NCBI RefSeq assembly: GCF_900115075.1
Contig: NZ_FOVG01000001.1
Coordinates: 744,001 to 808,000, forward strand
From: Candidatus Pantoea varia
Lineage (GTDB): Bacteria > Pseudomonadota > Gammaproteobacteria > Enterobacterales > Enterobacteriaceae
DNA: 64,000 nucleotides
Reading direction: 5' to 3'
Part shown: piece after piece, positions 17,314 through 26,048 of the stretch
Layout of the letters: the number at the start of each line of letters is the position of its first letter
Numbering within the stretch: the stretch's first letter is position 1
The notes under the pieces: generated by a model
What the model was told of the DNA's origin: nothing
Databases searched by the model: none
The model's input: the letters and a program-made list of their open reading frames with translations, nothing else
Made by a program: the position numbers and the translations under genes

Positions 17314-17613
17314 ATGCGACAACTGGTAATTGATATTCTGCTAAAACTGGCAAAGATGGACGTCGATGCGAAAGAATTGACGGCGCAGTTAGAAGCGCAG
17401 TCCCTGCTGGTTGCAGCGCTGCTGGTGCAGGCGAAACAGGACAACTCGCTGACTATTTCAGAAACGGTGCAGGATGCCATTGTGACCGCTTCGCAATCTT
17501 CGACTGAGTTTCTGCAGTCTGATGTTGATCTGCTGCTGACGCATATTAATCGTCTGCTGGCGGTGGCAAGTTATGTTGAAGTAAAAGGTAAAGCGACGGA
17601 AGGTGAGGGGTAG
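17314..17613 (+). CDS. iraP: IraP-like anti-adaptor protein
   Basis: 99 residues. Residues 1-38 align with E. coli IraP almost position by position (ILLKLAKMDVDAKELTAQLE against the IraP start), and the C-terminal helix (SDVDLLLTHINRLL) matches its DDDTELLRDYVKKLL. IraP binds the response regulator RssB and so protects sigma-S from ClpXP. GGAGG lies seven bases before the ATG. The C-terminal tail is longer than in E. coli. In E. coli iraP lies elsewhere on the chromosome, so this location is notable. Confidence 0.82.
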   Translation: MRQLVIDILLKLAKMDVDAKELTAQLEAQSLLVAALLVQAKQDNSLTISETVQDAIVTASQSSTEFLQSDVDLLLTHINRLLAVASYVEVKGKATEGEG

Positions 17614-17636
17614 AGGCGGATAAAAAATTCGCCTCT
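17612..17636 (+). repeat. Hairpin after the iraP-like gene
   Basis: agaggcg (17612-17618) and cgcctct (17630-17636) pair around an AT-rich 11-base loop, starting at the stop codon. No T-run follows. It is a possible weak terminator. Confidence 0.4.
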
Positions 17637-17814
17637 GGAGGTGGAATTGAGACAACACCTGCAGAGGCAGTGCATCAGCACTATTCGTTAAAGGACATCC
17701 ACGACCTCAGTCGCATGCCGAACGTATACACTTTCCCCAGGTTAGTACAACCTTATCGGTATTGCCTGAACTGGTTGGAGGTGTTTGTGATATACAACTT
17801 CAACGTGGCGCTGA

Positions 17815-18138
17815 TTACAGCTCGTTTTTGATGCAAAACTCTTCCCAGCTCATCCCCAGCGACTCAGCATGAGATTTGAGATAGGTCTCGATCGCTTCAG
17901 CCGCCACCGCTTTATCCGGCTCAGCGAGCTGAATAGAGAAGATCATCCCATCCAGATTCTTCTGCCGCAAAAAGGCCGCATAGATGCGTTCGGCATGCCA
18001 TTCGCGCAGCTGTCGCAGTGACAGGTTAGCAGCACGGGCATCGCTCTCGGTTAATTCATCCAGTGCAGACTGAAAGTCGGGATGCGCGGTAAAAAACATC
18101 TCGCGTGCCTGGGCATAGTAGGCTTCTGGGGTTTTCAT
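17815..18138 (-). CDS. Hypothetical 107-residue protein
   Basis: Soluble, helical, acidic protein opening MKTPEAYYAQAREMFF and ending SWEEFCIKNEL. No signal or membrane segment is present. It may belong to a small enteric family of proteins of this size with a Y-x-x-x-A-R-E-x-F start, but I cannot name it with confidence. It stands alone and is transcribed divergently from yedD across 253 bp. Confidence 0.6.
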   Translation of the reverse strand: MKTPEAYYAQAREMFFTAHPDFQSALDELTESDARAANLSLRQLREWHAERIYAAFLRQKNLDGMIFSIQLAEPDKAVAAEAIETYLKSHAESLGMSWEEFCIKNEL

Positions 18139-18391
18139 ATTCCTATTCCTGAAAGTCTGTTGCAGCGCGCCAGTGTAGCGGGTTGTTTATCGCTTGTCAG
18201 GCGTAGCAAAGGCAATGGATAAACCCAATCCACCCTCCATTTGCCGATTAAAACAGTGACGTCTGGCCTCGCTGCCGGTGAAATTCTGCTGCAATCAGGG
18301 TTTACGGCGTGCCTGAATACCCAGATATCTTGCGTAACGCGGTGAAAAAATTATAACGTAGCCGCCATTGATGTGATCTTAGGGATTAAAC

Positions 18392-18865
18392 ATGAAAAAG
18401 TGGATGCTGATTGCTGCGATGGCACTAAGTGGCTGTGCGCAAATCAACGATTATGAAAACGCGGTGCAGACACCGGCGCCCGCTGATCTGCAGGGAACCT
18501 GGCAAACTGTCAGCCCACAGAGCAGCCTGATCAATGACAAGGCGATAGCCAGTGTGATCATTAATGCCGATGGCAGCACCCTGGATTGCCGTCAGTGGAT
18601 GCGGGTGATCGCCAAACCGGGCAAACTGACTCGCCTGAGCGGCGAATATGTCAATGTGACCCGTCAGCTGCGGGTGATGCCGCTGGTGGTGGAGAATGGC
18701 GAACTGAGTTATGACCGGATGACCCTGCGTAAAGTGGCGCGTCCGACCGTCGAGTGTCAGCAGGCGCTGGAAGAAGTGGCGAAGCAGCCGAAAGCGGCCG
18801 TGATTCAGAACATCGAACCGCAACTGCTGCGCACACCGATTACTGAAAACAACGCGAAGTCGTAA
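18392..18865 (+). CDS. yedD: YedD-family lipoprotein
   Basis: 157 residues. The lipoprotein signal MKKWMLIAAMALSGC places the lipidated cysteine at residue 15. The mature part matches E. coli YedD in YENAVQTPAPADLQGTWQT, DCRQWMRVIAKPGKL and RPTVECQQAL. Function is unknown. The position next to amyA and the flagellar fliDST genes is the same as in E. coli, which strengthens the call. It has a C-terminal extension compared with E. coli. Confidence 0.9.
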   Translation: MKKWMLIAAMALSGCAQINDYENAVQTPAPADLQGTWQTVSPQSSLINDKAIASVIINADGSTLDCRQWMRVIAKPGKLTRLSGEYVNVTRQLRVMPLVVENGELSYDRMTLRKVARPTVECQQALEEVAKQPKAAVIQNIEPQLLRTPITENNAKS

Positions 18866-18880
18866 CAGCCGACCCATAAC

Positions 18881-18936
18881 AAAACCGCCCCGGCCGGGCA
18901 GAGCGCACTTCACGCTCTTGCCTGCCGGGGCGGTTT
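18881..18936. terminator. Long two-way terminator between yedD and amyA
   Basis: aaaaccgccccgg (18881-18893) pairs with ccggggcggtttt (18924-18936), and the inner arms also pair with mismatches. Flanking A and T runs suit both strands, serving convergent yedD and amyA. Confidence 0.85.
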
Positions 18937-18970
18937 TCGTTTTTACTGCGTTACTTACTCTGCCACTACC

Positions 18971-20452
18971 TTACTCTGCAACGACCCAGACGCTGACGCT
19001 GCCACCATTACAGACAAACACTGCGGTGCCGTGCTCGTCGGCAGTAATCGTCTCTTCACGATTACCCAGGTGATCGCGCCAGACCTTACCGGCCAAACCG
19101 TCACCCATCGGCACGCTTTTCTCCCCCGCATCGCCGTTCGACATAATGACCACACAGCCCGGTTGCGTTTCGGTGCCGCTGCGACTGAATGCCACGCAGT
19201 TAGGATGATCAAAATAGTCAGTCTGTACGCCCCAGCCATACTGCTGACGCGCCCGGATTAATCCTTCCAGTTCAGGGATCACCGGCATCTCAATTTTGTA
19301 CTTTTCACCGTCGCTGCCTTCATCTTCATAGTTCGCCCCAAACAGGTCAGGATAGAAAATGGTAGGCACACCCTGTTCACGTAACAGAATTAGCGCATAG
19401 GCCAGAGGTTTAAACCAGGCTTCAACCGGCGCCTCCAGCGACTGCAGCGGCTGGGTGTCGTGATTGGCCACGATGGTCACGGCATGCCACGGATCGGCCA
19501 CCACCAGCGAATTGGCAAAAATCTGGCTCATATCGTAGGCGCTGCCCGCGGTTGAGGCCTGATGGAAGTTCATATGCAGCGGCGCATCGAACAGCATGGT
19601 TTTGCCTTCCACCTGATGCACATACTCCTGCAGTTTCTCGGTTTCAAACGACCAGTACTCGGCGACGATAAACATCGGCTCCTCAGCGACTTCCTGAATA
19701 TGCTCGATCCACTCTTTGTAGAACCAGGCCGGGATATGTTTTACCGCATCCAGACGAAAGCCGGTGCAGGGCACCTGTTCCATCACCCAGCGCGCCCAGT
19801 ATTTTAGCTCTTCCCGGACTGCGTTGTTGCGGAAATCGATGTTGGCACCCATCAGATAGTCAAAGTTGCCCAGCTCGTTATCGACCTGATCGTTCCAGCC
19901 TTCGGCGGTGTAGTCGTTGATGATTTTAAATACGCCGTTTTCGTCCGGATTTTCGATGTGATCGACGCCGCTAAAGCATTTGTGGTCCCAGACAAATTTC
20001 GAATATTCCCCGGCGCGGGCCGGAAAGGTGAATTTGGTCCAGGCCTCGCACTCGACGACCTCTTCGTAAATTTCGTCGCGGTTATCCGGGTTGACCCGGT
20101 TTACACTGATGGCCTCTTTTTCGTCAGCACCCATTTTATGGTTCAGCACCACATCCAGCAGCACCCCAACGTTGTGGCTGCGCAGGGCTTCAGTGGCTGC
20201 CAGTAATTGCTGTTTGTCGCCATATTTCGTCGCAACACCGCCTTTCTGATCAAATTCCCCAAGGTCGAACAGATCGTAACTGTCGTAACCGACAGAATAG
20301 CCACCAGAACCCCCTTTGTAGCACGGTGGCAACCACGCCATAGTGATACCGATTTCGCTGAGCCAGGCCGCGCGATCGGCGACTTCCGGCCACAGTTTGC
20401 TGCCATCCGGGTAATACCAATGAAAAAACTGTAATAACGTTGGGTTTTGCAT
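18971..20452 (-). CDS. amyA: AmyA, cytoplasmic alpha-amylase
   Basis: 493-residue family 13 alpha-amylase that hydrolyses internal alpha-1,4 bonds of maltodextrin and starch fragments in the cytosol. No signal peptide: it starts [17 protein letters not shown] as in E. coli AmyA. Catalytic residues are visible in [10 protein letters not shown] (nucleophile Asp), FIVAEYWS (acid Glu) and VANHDTQP (Asp). The ATG at 20452 has GGAG eight bases upstream. An earlier GTG would add three residues. Position beside fliT is conserved in enterics. Confidence 0.97.
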   Translation of the reverse strand: MQNPTLLQFFHWYYPDGSKLWPEVADRAAWLSEIGITMAWLPPCYKGGSGGYSVGYDSYDLFDLGEFDQKGGVATKYGDKQQLLAATEALRSHNVGVLLDVVLNHKMGADEKEAISVNRVNPDNRDEIYEEVVECEAWTKFTFPARAGEYSKFVWDHKCFSGVDHIENPDENGVFKIINDYTAEGWNDQVDNELGNFDYLMGANIDFRNNAVREELKYWARWVMEQVPCTGFRLDAVKHIPAWFYKEWIEHIQEVAEEPMFIVAEYWSFETEKLQEYVHQVEGKTMLFDAPLHMNFHQASTAGSAYDMSQIFANSLVVADPWHAVTIVANHDTQPLQSLEAPVEAWFKPLAYALILLREQGVPTIFYPDLFGANYEDEGSDGEKYKIEMPVIPELEGLIRARQQYGWGVQTDYFDHPNCVAFSRSGTETQPGCVVIMSNGDAGEKSVPMGDGLAGKVWRDHLGNREETITADEHGTAVFVCNGGSVSVWVVAE

Positions 20453-20553
20453 GTACCACACTCCAGGGGATGATGAAAATCAAGTATGGAGTAAGCGGCA
20501 GAAAAGAGACGCCGCGCAGAGAAATAAATCTGGCGGCGTGGCAGTGCAGGGGA

Positions 20554-20919
20554 TCAGGAGAGGGTTTCGTGCGGCACCATGACTAAGCCGCCCTGACTGC
20601 TATAGGCGGACATCACTGACTTCTGTCGGGTGTTCTGACCCACCAGCGAGGCCAGCTCATCCATCCGCGCCTGCAGCAGACGCTTCACTTCGCATTCGTT
20701 ATCCAGAATACGGCGCAGCACCGGGCGTAACTGCTCCTGCGTCTGCGATGATGGCGACACAGCGTCTGTCGATTCGGCTAAATTCTGCACCGCACTGACA
20801 TACTCCATCTCCCTGCTGATCAATTCATCCCATTCGCCTTGTTCTGCGTGACGCAGCATTCCGTGGCTGAGATCGAGTAACTGGTGGTAAACGGTAATCA
20901 GATGCGGTGCAGTAGTCAT
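20554..20919 (-). CDS. fliT: FliT, FliD chaperone and FlhDC antagonist
   Basis: 121 residues, helical and acidic. FliT is the export chaperone of the cap protein FliD and, when free, binds FlhDC and lowers class 2 transcription. The start MTTAPHLITVYHQLLDLSHGM and the terminal extension resemble other enteric FliT proteins, which are poorly conserved. The ATG overlaps the fliS stop by one base (TAATG). Identity rests on operon position and helical pattern. Confidence 0.88.
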   Translation of the reverse strand: MTTAPHLITVYHQLLDLSHGMLRHAEQGEWDELISREMEYVSAVQNLAESTDAVSPSSQTQEQLRPVLRRILDNECEVKRLLQARMDELASLVGQNTRQKSVMSAYSSQGGLVMVPHETLS

Positions 20920-21326
20920 TAAACGGCGTCCTGAATCAGGTGAGATTGAACTACTTCTTTCCACGCGTCCGCGATATTGCGCAGCAGGCCTTCGACCTCT
21001 TCAACCGCGGCAACATCATTGTGCAGGTTGGCATGCAGCAGGCGACGGGTCATGTAGTTGTAAAGATCCAGCAGATTGTCTGCCAGTTCATCACCACTGT
21101 TTTCAAGCAGGCCCTCTTTCAGGCCTGCTTCGATAATATTGATCGCTTTGGAGATGGAGCTGCCTTTGCCTTCAATATTGCCATCCTGCATAAACAAGCG
21201 GGCGCGGATTAACGCGCTCAGTGCACCGTCGAACAGCATCATCACCAGCTGCTGCTGGGTGGCGCTCATGACGGCGCTTTCGACGCCAATTTTTGCATAG
21301 GCTTTGGTGCCTGTAGCGCTGTACAT
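20919..21326 (-). CDS. fliS: FliS, flagellin chaperone
   Basis: 135-residue four-helix chaperone that binds the C-terminus of FliC and prevents early polymerisation. It matches E. coli FliS closely (AYAKIGVESAVMSATQQQLV, ARLFMQD, AINIIEAGLKEGL, VEGLLRNIADAWKE). The ATG at 21326 is chosen because AGGAG lies five bases upstream and E. coli FliS starts at the same residue. A GTG six bases earlier is possible. Third-codon choices are ordinary. Confidence 0.97.
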   Translation of the reverse strand: MYSATGTKAYAKIGVESAVMSATQQQLVMMLFDGALSALIRARLFMQDGNIEGKGSSISKAINIIEAGLKEGLLENSGDELADNLLDLYNYMTRRLLHANLHNDVAAVEEVEGLLRNIADAWKEVVQSHLIQDAV

Positions 21327-21334
21327 GGTCACTC

Positions 21335-22750
21335 CTATGATTTGTTAGAACTTGAGGTATCGAACTGCTGCGTCAGATACGTACTGGTCGAGTTGAGTTT
21401 ACTGATGGCCAGATCAAGCTGGGTAAACTGTGTTTTATAACGTGCGATATCCGCATCAATACGATCGCTGGTGGTGTTATAGAGGGCGGTTAAATTATTC
21501 AGTGTCTTGCTGACGCCATCGGTAGCGGCCTGAACAATCCCTTTGGTCGATAACCAGCCCGTGATATTGGTCGCGATTTTGGTGGTAATACCGGTGGTTT
21601 TACCGTCGCCCACGATCATCTCTTTCACACCAGCGGCATCTTTATCCAGCGCGGCGTTAACCTTAGTGGAATCAATTTTCAATGAGCCCGTCTGGGGATC
21701 GGTGGTAATACCAATCTGGCCCAGTGATTTGTAGGAAGAGGAGCTTTGTGCGTTGGTCAGCATGCTTTTCAGCTGCGTCTCAATAGTCCGTAACGTGCTG
21801 TCACCGATAAGAGCACCATTGCTGGAGTCCTGCGAATCGGTATTAGTATCTACCTTGGTGTACTTGGTCAGCGTATTGAACTGATCCAGCAACGAGTTAT
21901 AGGCATCCACCCAGCCGCTGATCGCGCTGGACGCTTTTGAGGTGTCTTTGGTAATCGTCAGCGTCTGAGCGCCGGTGGTCTGCGCGGTCAGATTTAAGGT
22001 AATCCCTTCCAGCGCATCACTGATCTGGTTGCTGCTGTTCTCAATCGCAACGTTGTTGACCGTGAGTTGGGCATTCTGGGCTTTAACGCTTTCAGTCATC
22101 ACATTGCTGCTGGCGGAGGCGTCAAAGCCCACAACGCCCTGCAGCGTGCTGTCGCCGGTCACGGCAATCGTGGCTACCGCATTATCGCTGCCGGTTTTAT
22201 TGGCGCTCATCGAGAGGCGGAAGCTGCCGTCTGACACCTTAATAATGGTGGCGGTGACACCGGCATTGGCGCCGTTGATGGCGTCACGCATACCGGTCAG
22301 TGAGGTTTGATCGCTGGAGAGGGTCACGCTTTTGCTTGAACCATCTTTTAAGGTAATCGCGATGCTGCGGCTGGCCACTGAACTGTCGCCCAGTGCGGCG
22401 GTGTTGCTGCTCTGCACGGAGGAGGTCAGGACCTGCGCCTGAGCCAGTTGCGTCACGTTAATGGCGTATTTGCCGGGCACAGTGGTGCCAGACGTGGTTG
22501 CACTGAACGCCGTTGAGCTGCTGGCCGCGGTGGTCGAGGTAAACAGGTCAGCACTGTTCAGCTTGGTGTTAGCCGTCTGGAAAGTCGTCAGTGAGCTTTT
22601 CAGCGTGGCATAGGCACTCAGCTTGGCTGTATAAGCCGACTGCTGCTTTGAAATCGGTGTCAGTGACGCTTTTTCAGCGGTGGTCAAACTGTCAAGCATG
22701 GTACTGAGTGGCAGGCCGGAACCCACACCAAGGTTACTTATACTAGCCAT
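21335..22750 (-). CDS. fliD: FliD, filament cap protein (HAP2)
   Basis: 471-residue cap protein that folds arriving flagellin at the filament tip. Conserved ends are present: N-terminal ASISNLGVGSGLPLSTMLDSL and C-terminal RIDADIARYKTQFTQLDLAISKLNSTS, both coiled-coil-forming. The middle is Ser/Thr/Ala-rich and variable. It opens fliDST and has a near-perfect sigma-28 promoter upstream. AAAGGAATTAAC precedes the ATG. Confidence 0.96.
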   Translation of the reverse strand: MASISNLGVGSGLPLSTMLDSLTTAEKASLTPISKQQSAYTAKLSAYATLKSSLTTFQTANTKLNSADLFTSTTAASSSTAFSATTSGTTVPGKYAINVTQLAQAQVLTSSVQSSNTAALGDSSVASRSIAITLKDGSSKSVTLSSDQTSLTGMRDAINGANAGVTATIIKVSDGSFRLSMSANKTGSDNAVATIAVTGDSTLQGVVGFDASASSNVMTESVKAQNAQLTVNNVAIENSSNQISDALEGITLNLTAQTTGAQTLTITKDTSKASSAISGWVDAYNSLLDQFNTLTKYTKVDTNTDSQDSSNGALIGDSTLRTIETQLKSMLTNAQSSSSYKSLGQIGITTDPQTGSLKIDSTKVNAALDKDAAGVKEMIVGDGKTTGITTKIATNITGWLSTKGIVQAATDGVSKTLNNLTALYNTTSDRIDADIARYKTQFTQLDLAISKLNSTSTYLTQQFDTSSSNKS

Positions 22751-22792
22751 GTTAATTCCTTTATAAGGTCGACAGAGAAATTGATACCTGGG

Positions 22793-22819
22793 TTATCGGC
22801 CTTGAATAAGGAAAGTTTA
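22793..22819 (-). promoter_or_regulatory. Sigma-28 promoter of fliDST
   Basis: On the minus strand TAAACTTT (22819-22812), N11, GCCGATAA (22800-22793). The -10 is a perfect match to the FliA consensus and the -35 matches at 7/8. It lies 43 bp before the fliD ATG. Confidence 0.92.
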
Positions 22820-22902
22820 AGGTTATTTGCCTTAGGGTAATGAGGTAAATAAGCACTATAGAGAAGGGTAATTCAGCGGCTAGAAAATTAATGAATTAAG
22901 TC

Positions 22903-22929
22903 TAAAGAAGTTCGGCCAGGTGGCGATAA
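22903..22929 (+). promoter_or_regulatory. Sigma-28 promoter of fliC
   Basis: TAAAGAAG (22903-22910), N11, GGCGATAA (22922-22929), close to the FliA consensus TAAAGTTT-N11-GCCGATAA. It lies 157 bp before the fliC ATG, giving a long untranslated leader. Spacing is exact. Confidence 0.88.
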
Positions 22930-23086
22930 CTTAAAACGTGACAGGTTGAAGCAGAAAAATTCGCCTGGTACTAAAAAAATTCTAAAGGTTGTTAAACGGC
23001 AGACGATAACAACTTTGACGGCGCTGAAGCCGGCGGGTTGAAGCCCACACCTTAACCGAAAGACTTGATTAACAGGAAAATTCATC

Positions 23087-24370
23087 ATGGCCCAAGTCAT
23101 TAATACCAACAGCCTCTCGCTGATCACTCAGAACAACATCAACAAAAACCAGTCAGCTCTGTCTACTTCAATGGAGCGTCTGTCTTCTGGTTTACGTATC
23201 AACAGCGCGAAAGATGACGCTGCTGGTCAGGCAATTGCCAACCGTTTCACCTCTAACATCAAGGGCCTGACTCAGGCTGCTCGTAACGCTAACGACGGTA
23301 TCTCTGCTGCGCAGACTACTGAAGGCGCGCTGTCAGAAATCAACAACAACTTACAGCGTGTTCGTGAGCTGACTGTACAGTCTCAGAACGGCACCAACTC
23401 TGATTCTGACCTCGGTTCAATCCAGGACGAAATCAAATCACGTCTGAGCGAAATCGACCGCGTATCTGGTCAGACTCAGTTCAACGGCGTGAACGTGCTG
23501 GCTAAAGACGGCGCAATGAAAATTCAGGTTGGCGCAAACGACGGCGAAACCATCAACATCGACCTGAAGAAGATTGACTCTTCTACTCTGGGCCTGTCAG
23601 GTTTCGGCGTCTCTAAAAACGCACTGAAAACCAGCGATGCAATCACTCAGGTTGGCGCAAGCGGTTCACTGAAAAACGTTGACCTGGCTGCTGTTGCAAC
23701 TGCTCTGAAAGTAGATGCAAGCTCACTGTCACTGAAAAACGTACAGACTTCAGCTGGCGCAGCCACTGCAACTTACGTTGTCTCTTCAGGTAGCGATAAC
23801 TACGCAGTTTCTGTTGATGATACGACTGGTAAAGTTGCACTGAACACCACTGACGTTTCTTATACCGACACGGCGAACGGCGTAACTGCTGGTACCATGA
23901 CCGGTCAGTTCGTTAAAGTTGGCGGCGATGCAACTGGCGCAGCACAGGGTTATGTGACTGTTCAGGGCAAAGACTACAACACCGCAGCGGGCGCTATTGT
24001 TGATGGTGCAGCAGCAGGTACTACTGGCGTAGCAAGCGCAATCGGCGACATCGCTGATGCGGCTAACACCAACGTGCACACGGGTTCAGCAACGTCTAAC
24101 CCACTGGCACTGCTGGACAAAGCTATCGCATCTGTTGATAACTTCCGTTCAAGCCTGGGTGCAGTACAGAACCGTCTGAACTCAGCGGTAACTAACCTGA
24201 ACAACACCACGACTAACCTGTCTGCAGCACAGTCTCGTATTCAGGATGCTGACTACGCAACTGAAGTTTCCAACATGTCTAAAGCACAGATCGTGCAGCA
24301 GGCTGGTAACTCAGTATTGTCTAAAGCGAACCAGGTTCCACAGCAGGTTCTGTCTCTGCTGCAGGGCTAA
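23087..24370 (+). CDS. fliC: FliC, flagellin
   Basis: 427-residue filament protein. The D0/D1 ends are highly conserved: MAQVINTNSLSLITQNNINK and SSGLRINSAKDDAAGQAIAN at the start, and SRIQDADYATEVSNMSKAQ and QANQVPQQVLSLL-type at the end. The middle (about residues 180-330) is a variable, Ala/Thr/Gly-rich surface domain with several lysines, possible targets of the FliB methylase encoded next door. The protein is shorter than E. coli K-12 flagellin. A sigma-28 promoter and a strong terminator bracket the gene. Codons are of the highly expressed type. Confidence 0.97.
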   Translation: MAQVINTNSLSLITQNNINKNQSALSTSMERLSSGLRINSAKDDAAGQAIANRFTSNIKGLTQAARNANDGISAAQTTEGALSEINNNLQRVRELTVQSQNGTNSDSDLGSIQDEIKSRLSEIDRVSGQTQFNGVNVLAKDGAMKIQVGANDGETINIDLKKIDSSTLGLSGFGVSKNALKTSDAITQVGASGSLKNVDLAAVATALKVDASSLSLKNVQTSAGAATATYVVSSGSDNYAVSVDDTTGKVALNTTDVSYTDTANGVTAGTMTGQFVKVGGDATGAAQGYVTVQGKDYNTAAGAIVDGAAAGTTGVASAIGDIADAANTNVHTGSATSNPLALLDKAIASVDNFRSSLGAVQNRLNSAVTNLNNTTTNLSAAQSRIQDADYATEVSNMSKAQIVQQAGNSVLSKANQVPQQVLSLLQG

Positions 24371-24392
24371 TCGCCTTCGAATCCCCATTCAA

Positions 24393-24418
24393 AACCCCGC
24401 CTCGGCGGGGTTTTTTTT
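24393..24418 (+). terminator. fliC terminator
   Basis: aaccccgcc, tc, ggcggggtt (24393-24412) followed by eight T. A strong Rho-independent terminator 22 bp after the fliC stop. In E. coli the fliC 3' end yields the sRNA FliX; the same arrangement could exist here. Confidence 0.93.
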
Positions 24419-24532
24419 ATGCGTACGATTAGCCTGGTTTTTAATCTTTTCTCTGCCAATCAATTTCCTCTCTTTAATTTATCCTGACACTCACCCTCAT
24501 GGTTTTTAGCACCCTGGTTGAGCAGGTAGATA

Positions 24533-25735
24533 ATGAAAAATATTACTGTTGTGGAACCGCTGTTTGTCACTGCCTTTAAATGTATTGGCAGTGAGTGTCG
24601 CGATCACTGCTGCAAAGGCTGGGATATCAATCTGGATAAGCCCACCGTCAAGCGCTATTTAAAATCCTCTCAGATTGAAATCAAAACCCTGGCGACCGAC
24701 AACATCGTCATTACCGGAAAAAGCTTCGCTAACTGGGGCACCATGAAGCTGAATTCATCCGGCAACTGTGCTTTTATGGGTGAAGACCTCCTGTGCAAAG
24801 TGCACGCCAGTCTGGGCGCTGAGGCATTGAGTAAGACCTGCTCTACCTATCCCCGTTCAGCCAGGACGTTTAAATATGAGCGACAAAAGACGCTGGTGCT
24901 CTCCTGCCCGGAAGCCACCCGGAAGTTATTAGCCTCACCCGATGCCATGCTCTTCGAACAGACCATTCAGACTCAGCCAGAAGCCAATAAAGCCAAAGAT
25001 CTTGATCAGCACAAGAAGCTGCTCAATCTGATGTGCCTCAATATTGTTAAAATGAGCGGTGAGAAGCTGGATGAAGCGCTGTACGCACTGGCTACCTTTT
25101 TGCTGGCGGCTGAAAGAGTAAGTCCTGAGGAAAATTGGCTGGAAAAAATGGAGCGTCATTTTTCTGACGTGCTTGATAATCTGGCACAGGGCGAAATCAG
25201 GCGGCAGCTTGACCAGATTAAGCCTGACTATAATCTGCAATGGTCTTTACTGTTGAGATTACAGACCTGGTTCGGCGCAAAGACATACAAGCGTGGCTTT
25301 CCCACCCTGGATCACTATCTGAATAAGCTAATTTATATTTTGTCCGAAGGGGCTAAAACCGATGACGTCAGTCAGCCGATGATCCGGCTGGACAACGTCT
25401 GGCAGAAGCAGGTTATGCCCTGGCTCGCTGAGCGCCCGTGGATCATGAACAACTATATTCAGTACCGCATTTATGATGACTTTTTCCCTAATGACGAGAG
25501 TCGCAGCCCGTTACTGAGCCTGTATCTTCTGACAGCAGAATGGTTCCAGCTTAAGTCATTGATAGCCGCCAGTGTTGAATTGGTCGGAACGATTGATGAA
25601 GAGGATATTATCAATATCATCTACAGCTACCACTCAATAACAAAACACAGTGCACAGTCGGTGAGTGCGTTTCTGGCAGAGATTAACAAGGTTAAGGTCA
25701 ATGACGATCTGTCGCTGATTTACCTGCTGAAATAA
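24533..25735 (+). CDS. fliB: FliB, flagellin lysine N-methylase
   Basis: 400 residues. FliB methylates surface lysines of flagellin. The N-terminal cysteine-rich block is complete: Cys17, Cys22, Cys26 and Cys27 (ECRDHCCKGW), then Cys79, Cys88 and Cys103 (GNCAFM, LLCKVHA, KTCSTYPR). This fits a metal or Fe-S binding site described for this family. The position between fliC and fliA is the same as in Salmonella. A short spacer after the fliC terminator contains no clear sigma-28 promoter. E. coli K-12 lacks this gene. Confidence 0.93.
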   Translation: MKNITVVEPLFVTAFKCIGSECRDHCCKGWDINLDKPTVKRYLKSSQIEIKTLATDNIVITGKSFANWGTMKLNSSGNCAFMGEDLLCKVHASLGAEALSKTCSTYPRSARTFKYERQKTLVLSCPEATRKLLASPDAMLFEQTIQTQPEANKAKDLDQHKKLLNLMCLNIVKMSGEKLDEALYALATFLLAAERVSPEENWLEKMERHFSDVLDNLAQGEIRRQLDQIKPDYNLQWSLLLRLQTWFGAKTYKRGFPTLDHYLNKLIYILSEGAKTDDVSQPMIRLDNVWQKQVMPWLAERPWIMNNYIQYRIYDDFFPNDESRSPLLSLYLLTAEWFQLKSLIAASVELVGTIDEEDIINIIYSYHSITKHSAQSVSAFLAEINKVKVNDDLSLIYLLK

Positions 25736-26048
25736 TCCTGGGTGCCACCATTAATGAACGTGCAGGGACCCCATGTTCCTGCTCCTGGGCTTGCCTCTGC
25801 TGATGGCTGAAAGCGTGACTGCTGGCGTGCCGGGTTATTGTTAAACCGGCACGCCAGGGCATTCACCCGCGATCGGGACATTCGCCCTTAATAGCAAAAC
25901 AGCCTTTGCCCAAAACCCTGACCACAAGGGTGCAGGCTCGCTTTCGCTCATTCCTGAATTCCGCCCAACCCGTTACAGTTCCCCCGCAGCCTGCCGATAA
26001 CTCTCTACAGAACAACATCATTAATGATTTTAACTTTGTGGAGTGTCT
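25736..26048. other. Intergenic region between fliB and the HNH gene
   Basis: No gene is seen. The stretch holds a 12-bp perfect inverted repeat (25822-25856, listed separately) and no recognisable promoter. GGAG six bases before the next gene is its ribosome site. Confidence 0.6.
25822..25856. repeat. 12-bp perfect inverted repeat after fliB
   Basis: ctggcgtgccgg (25822-25833) and ccggcacgccag (25845-25856) around the loop gttattgttaa. The stem is very stable but no T-run follows. It may be a REP-like or transcript-end hairpin for fliB. Confidence 0.7.
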
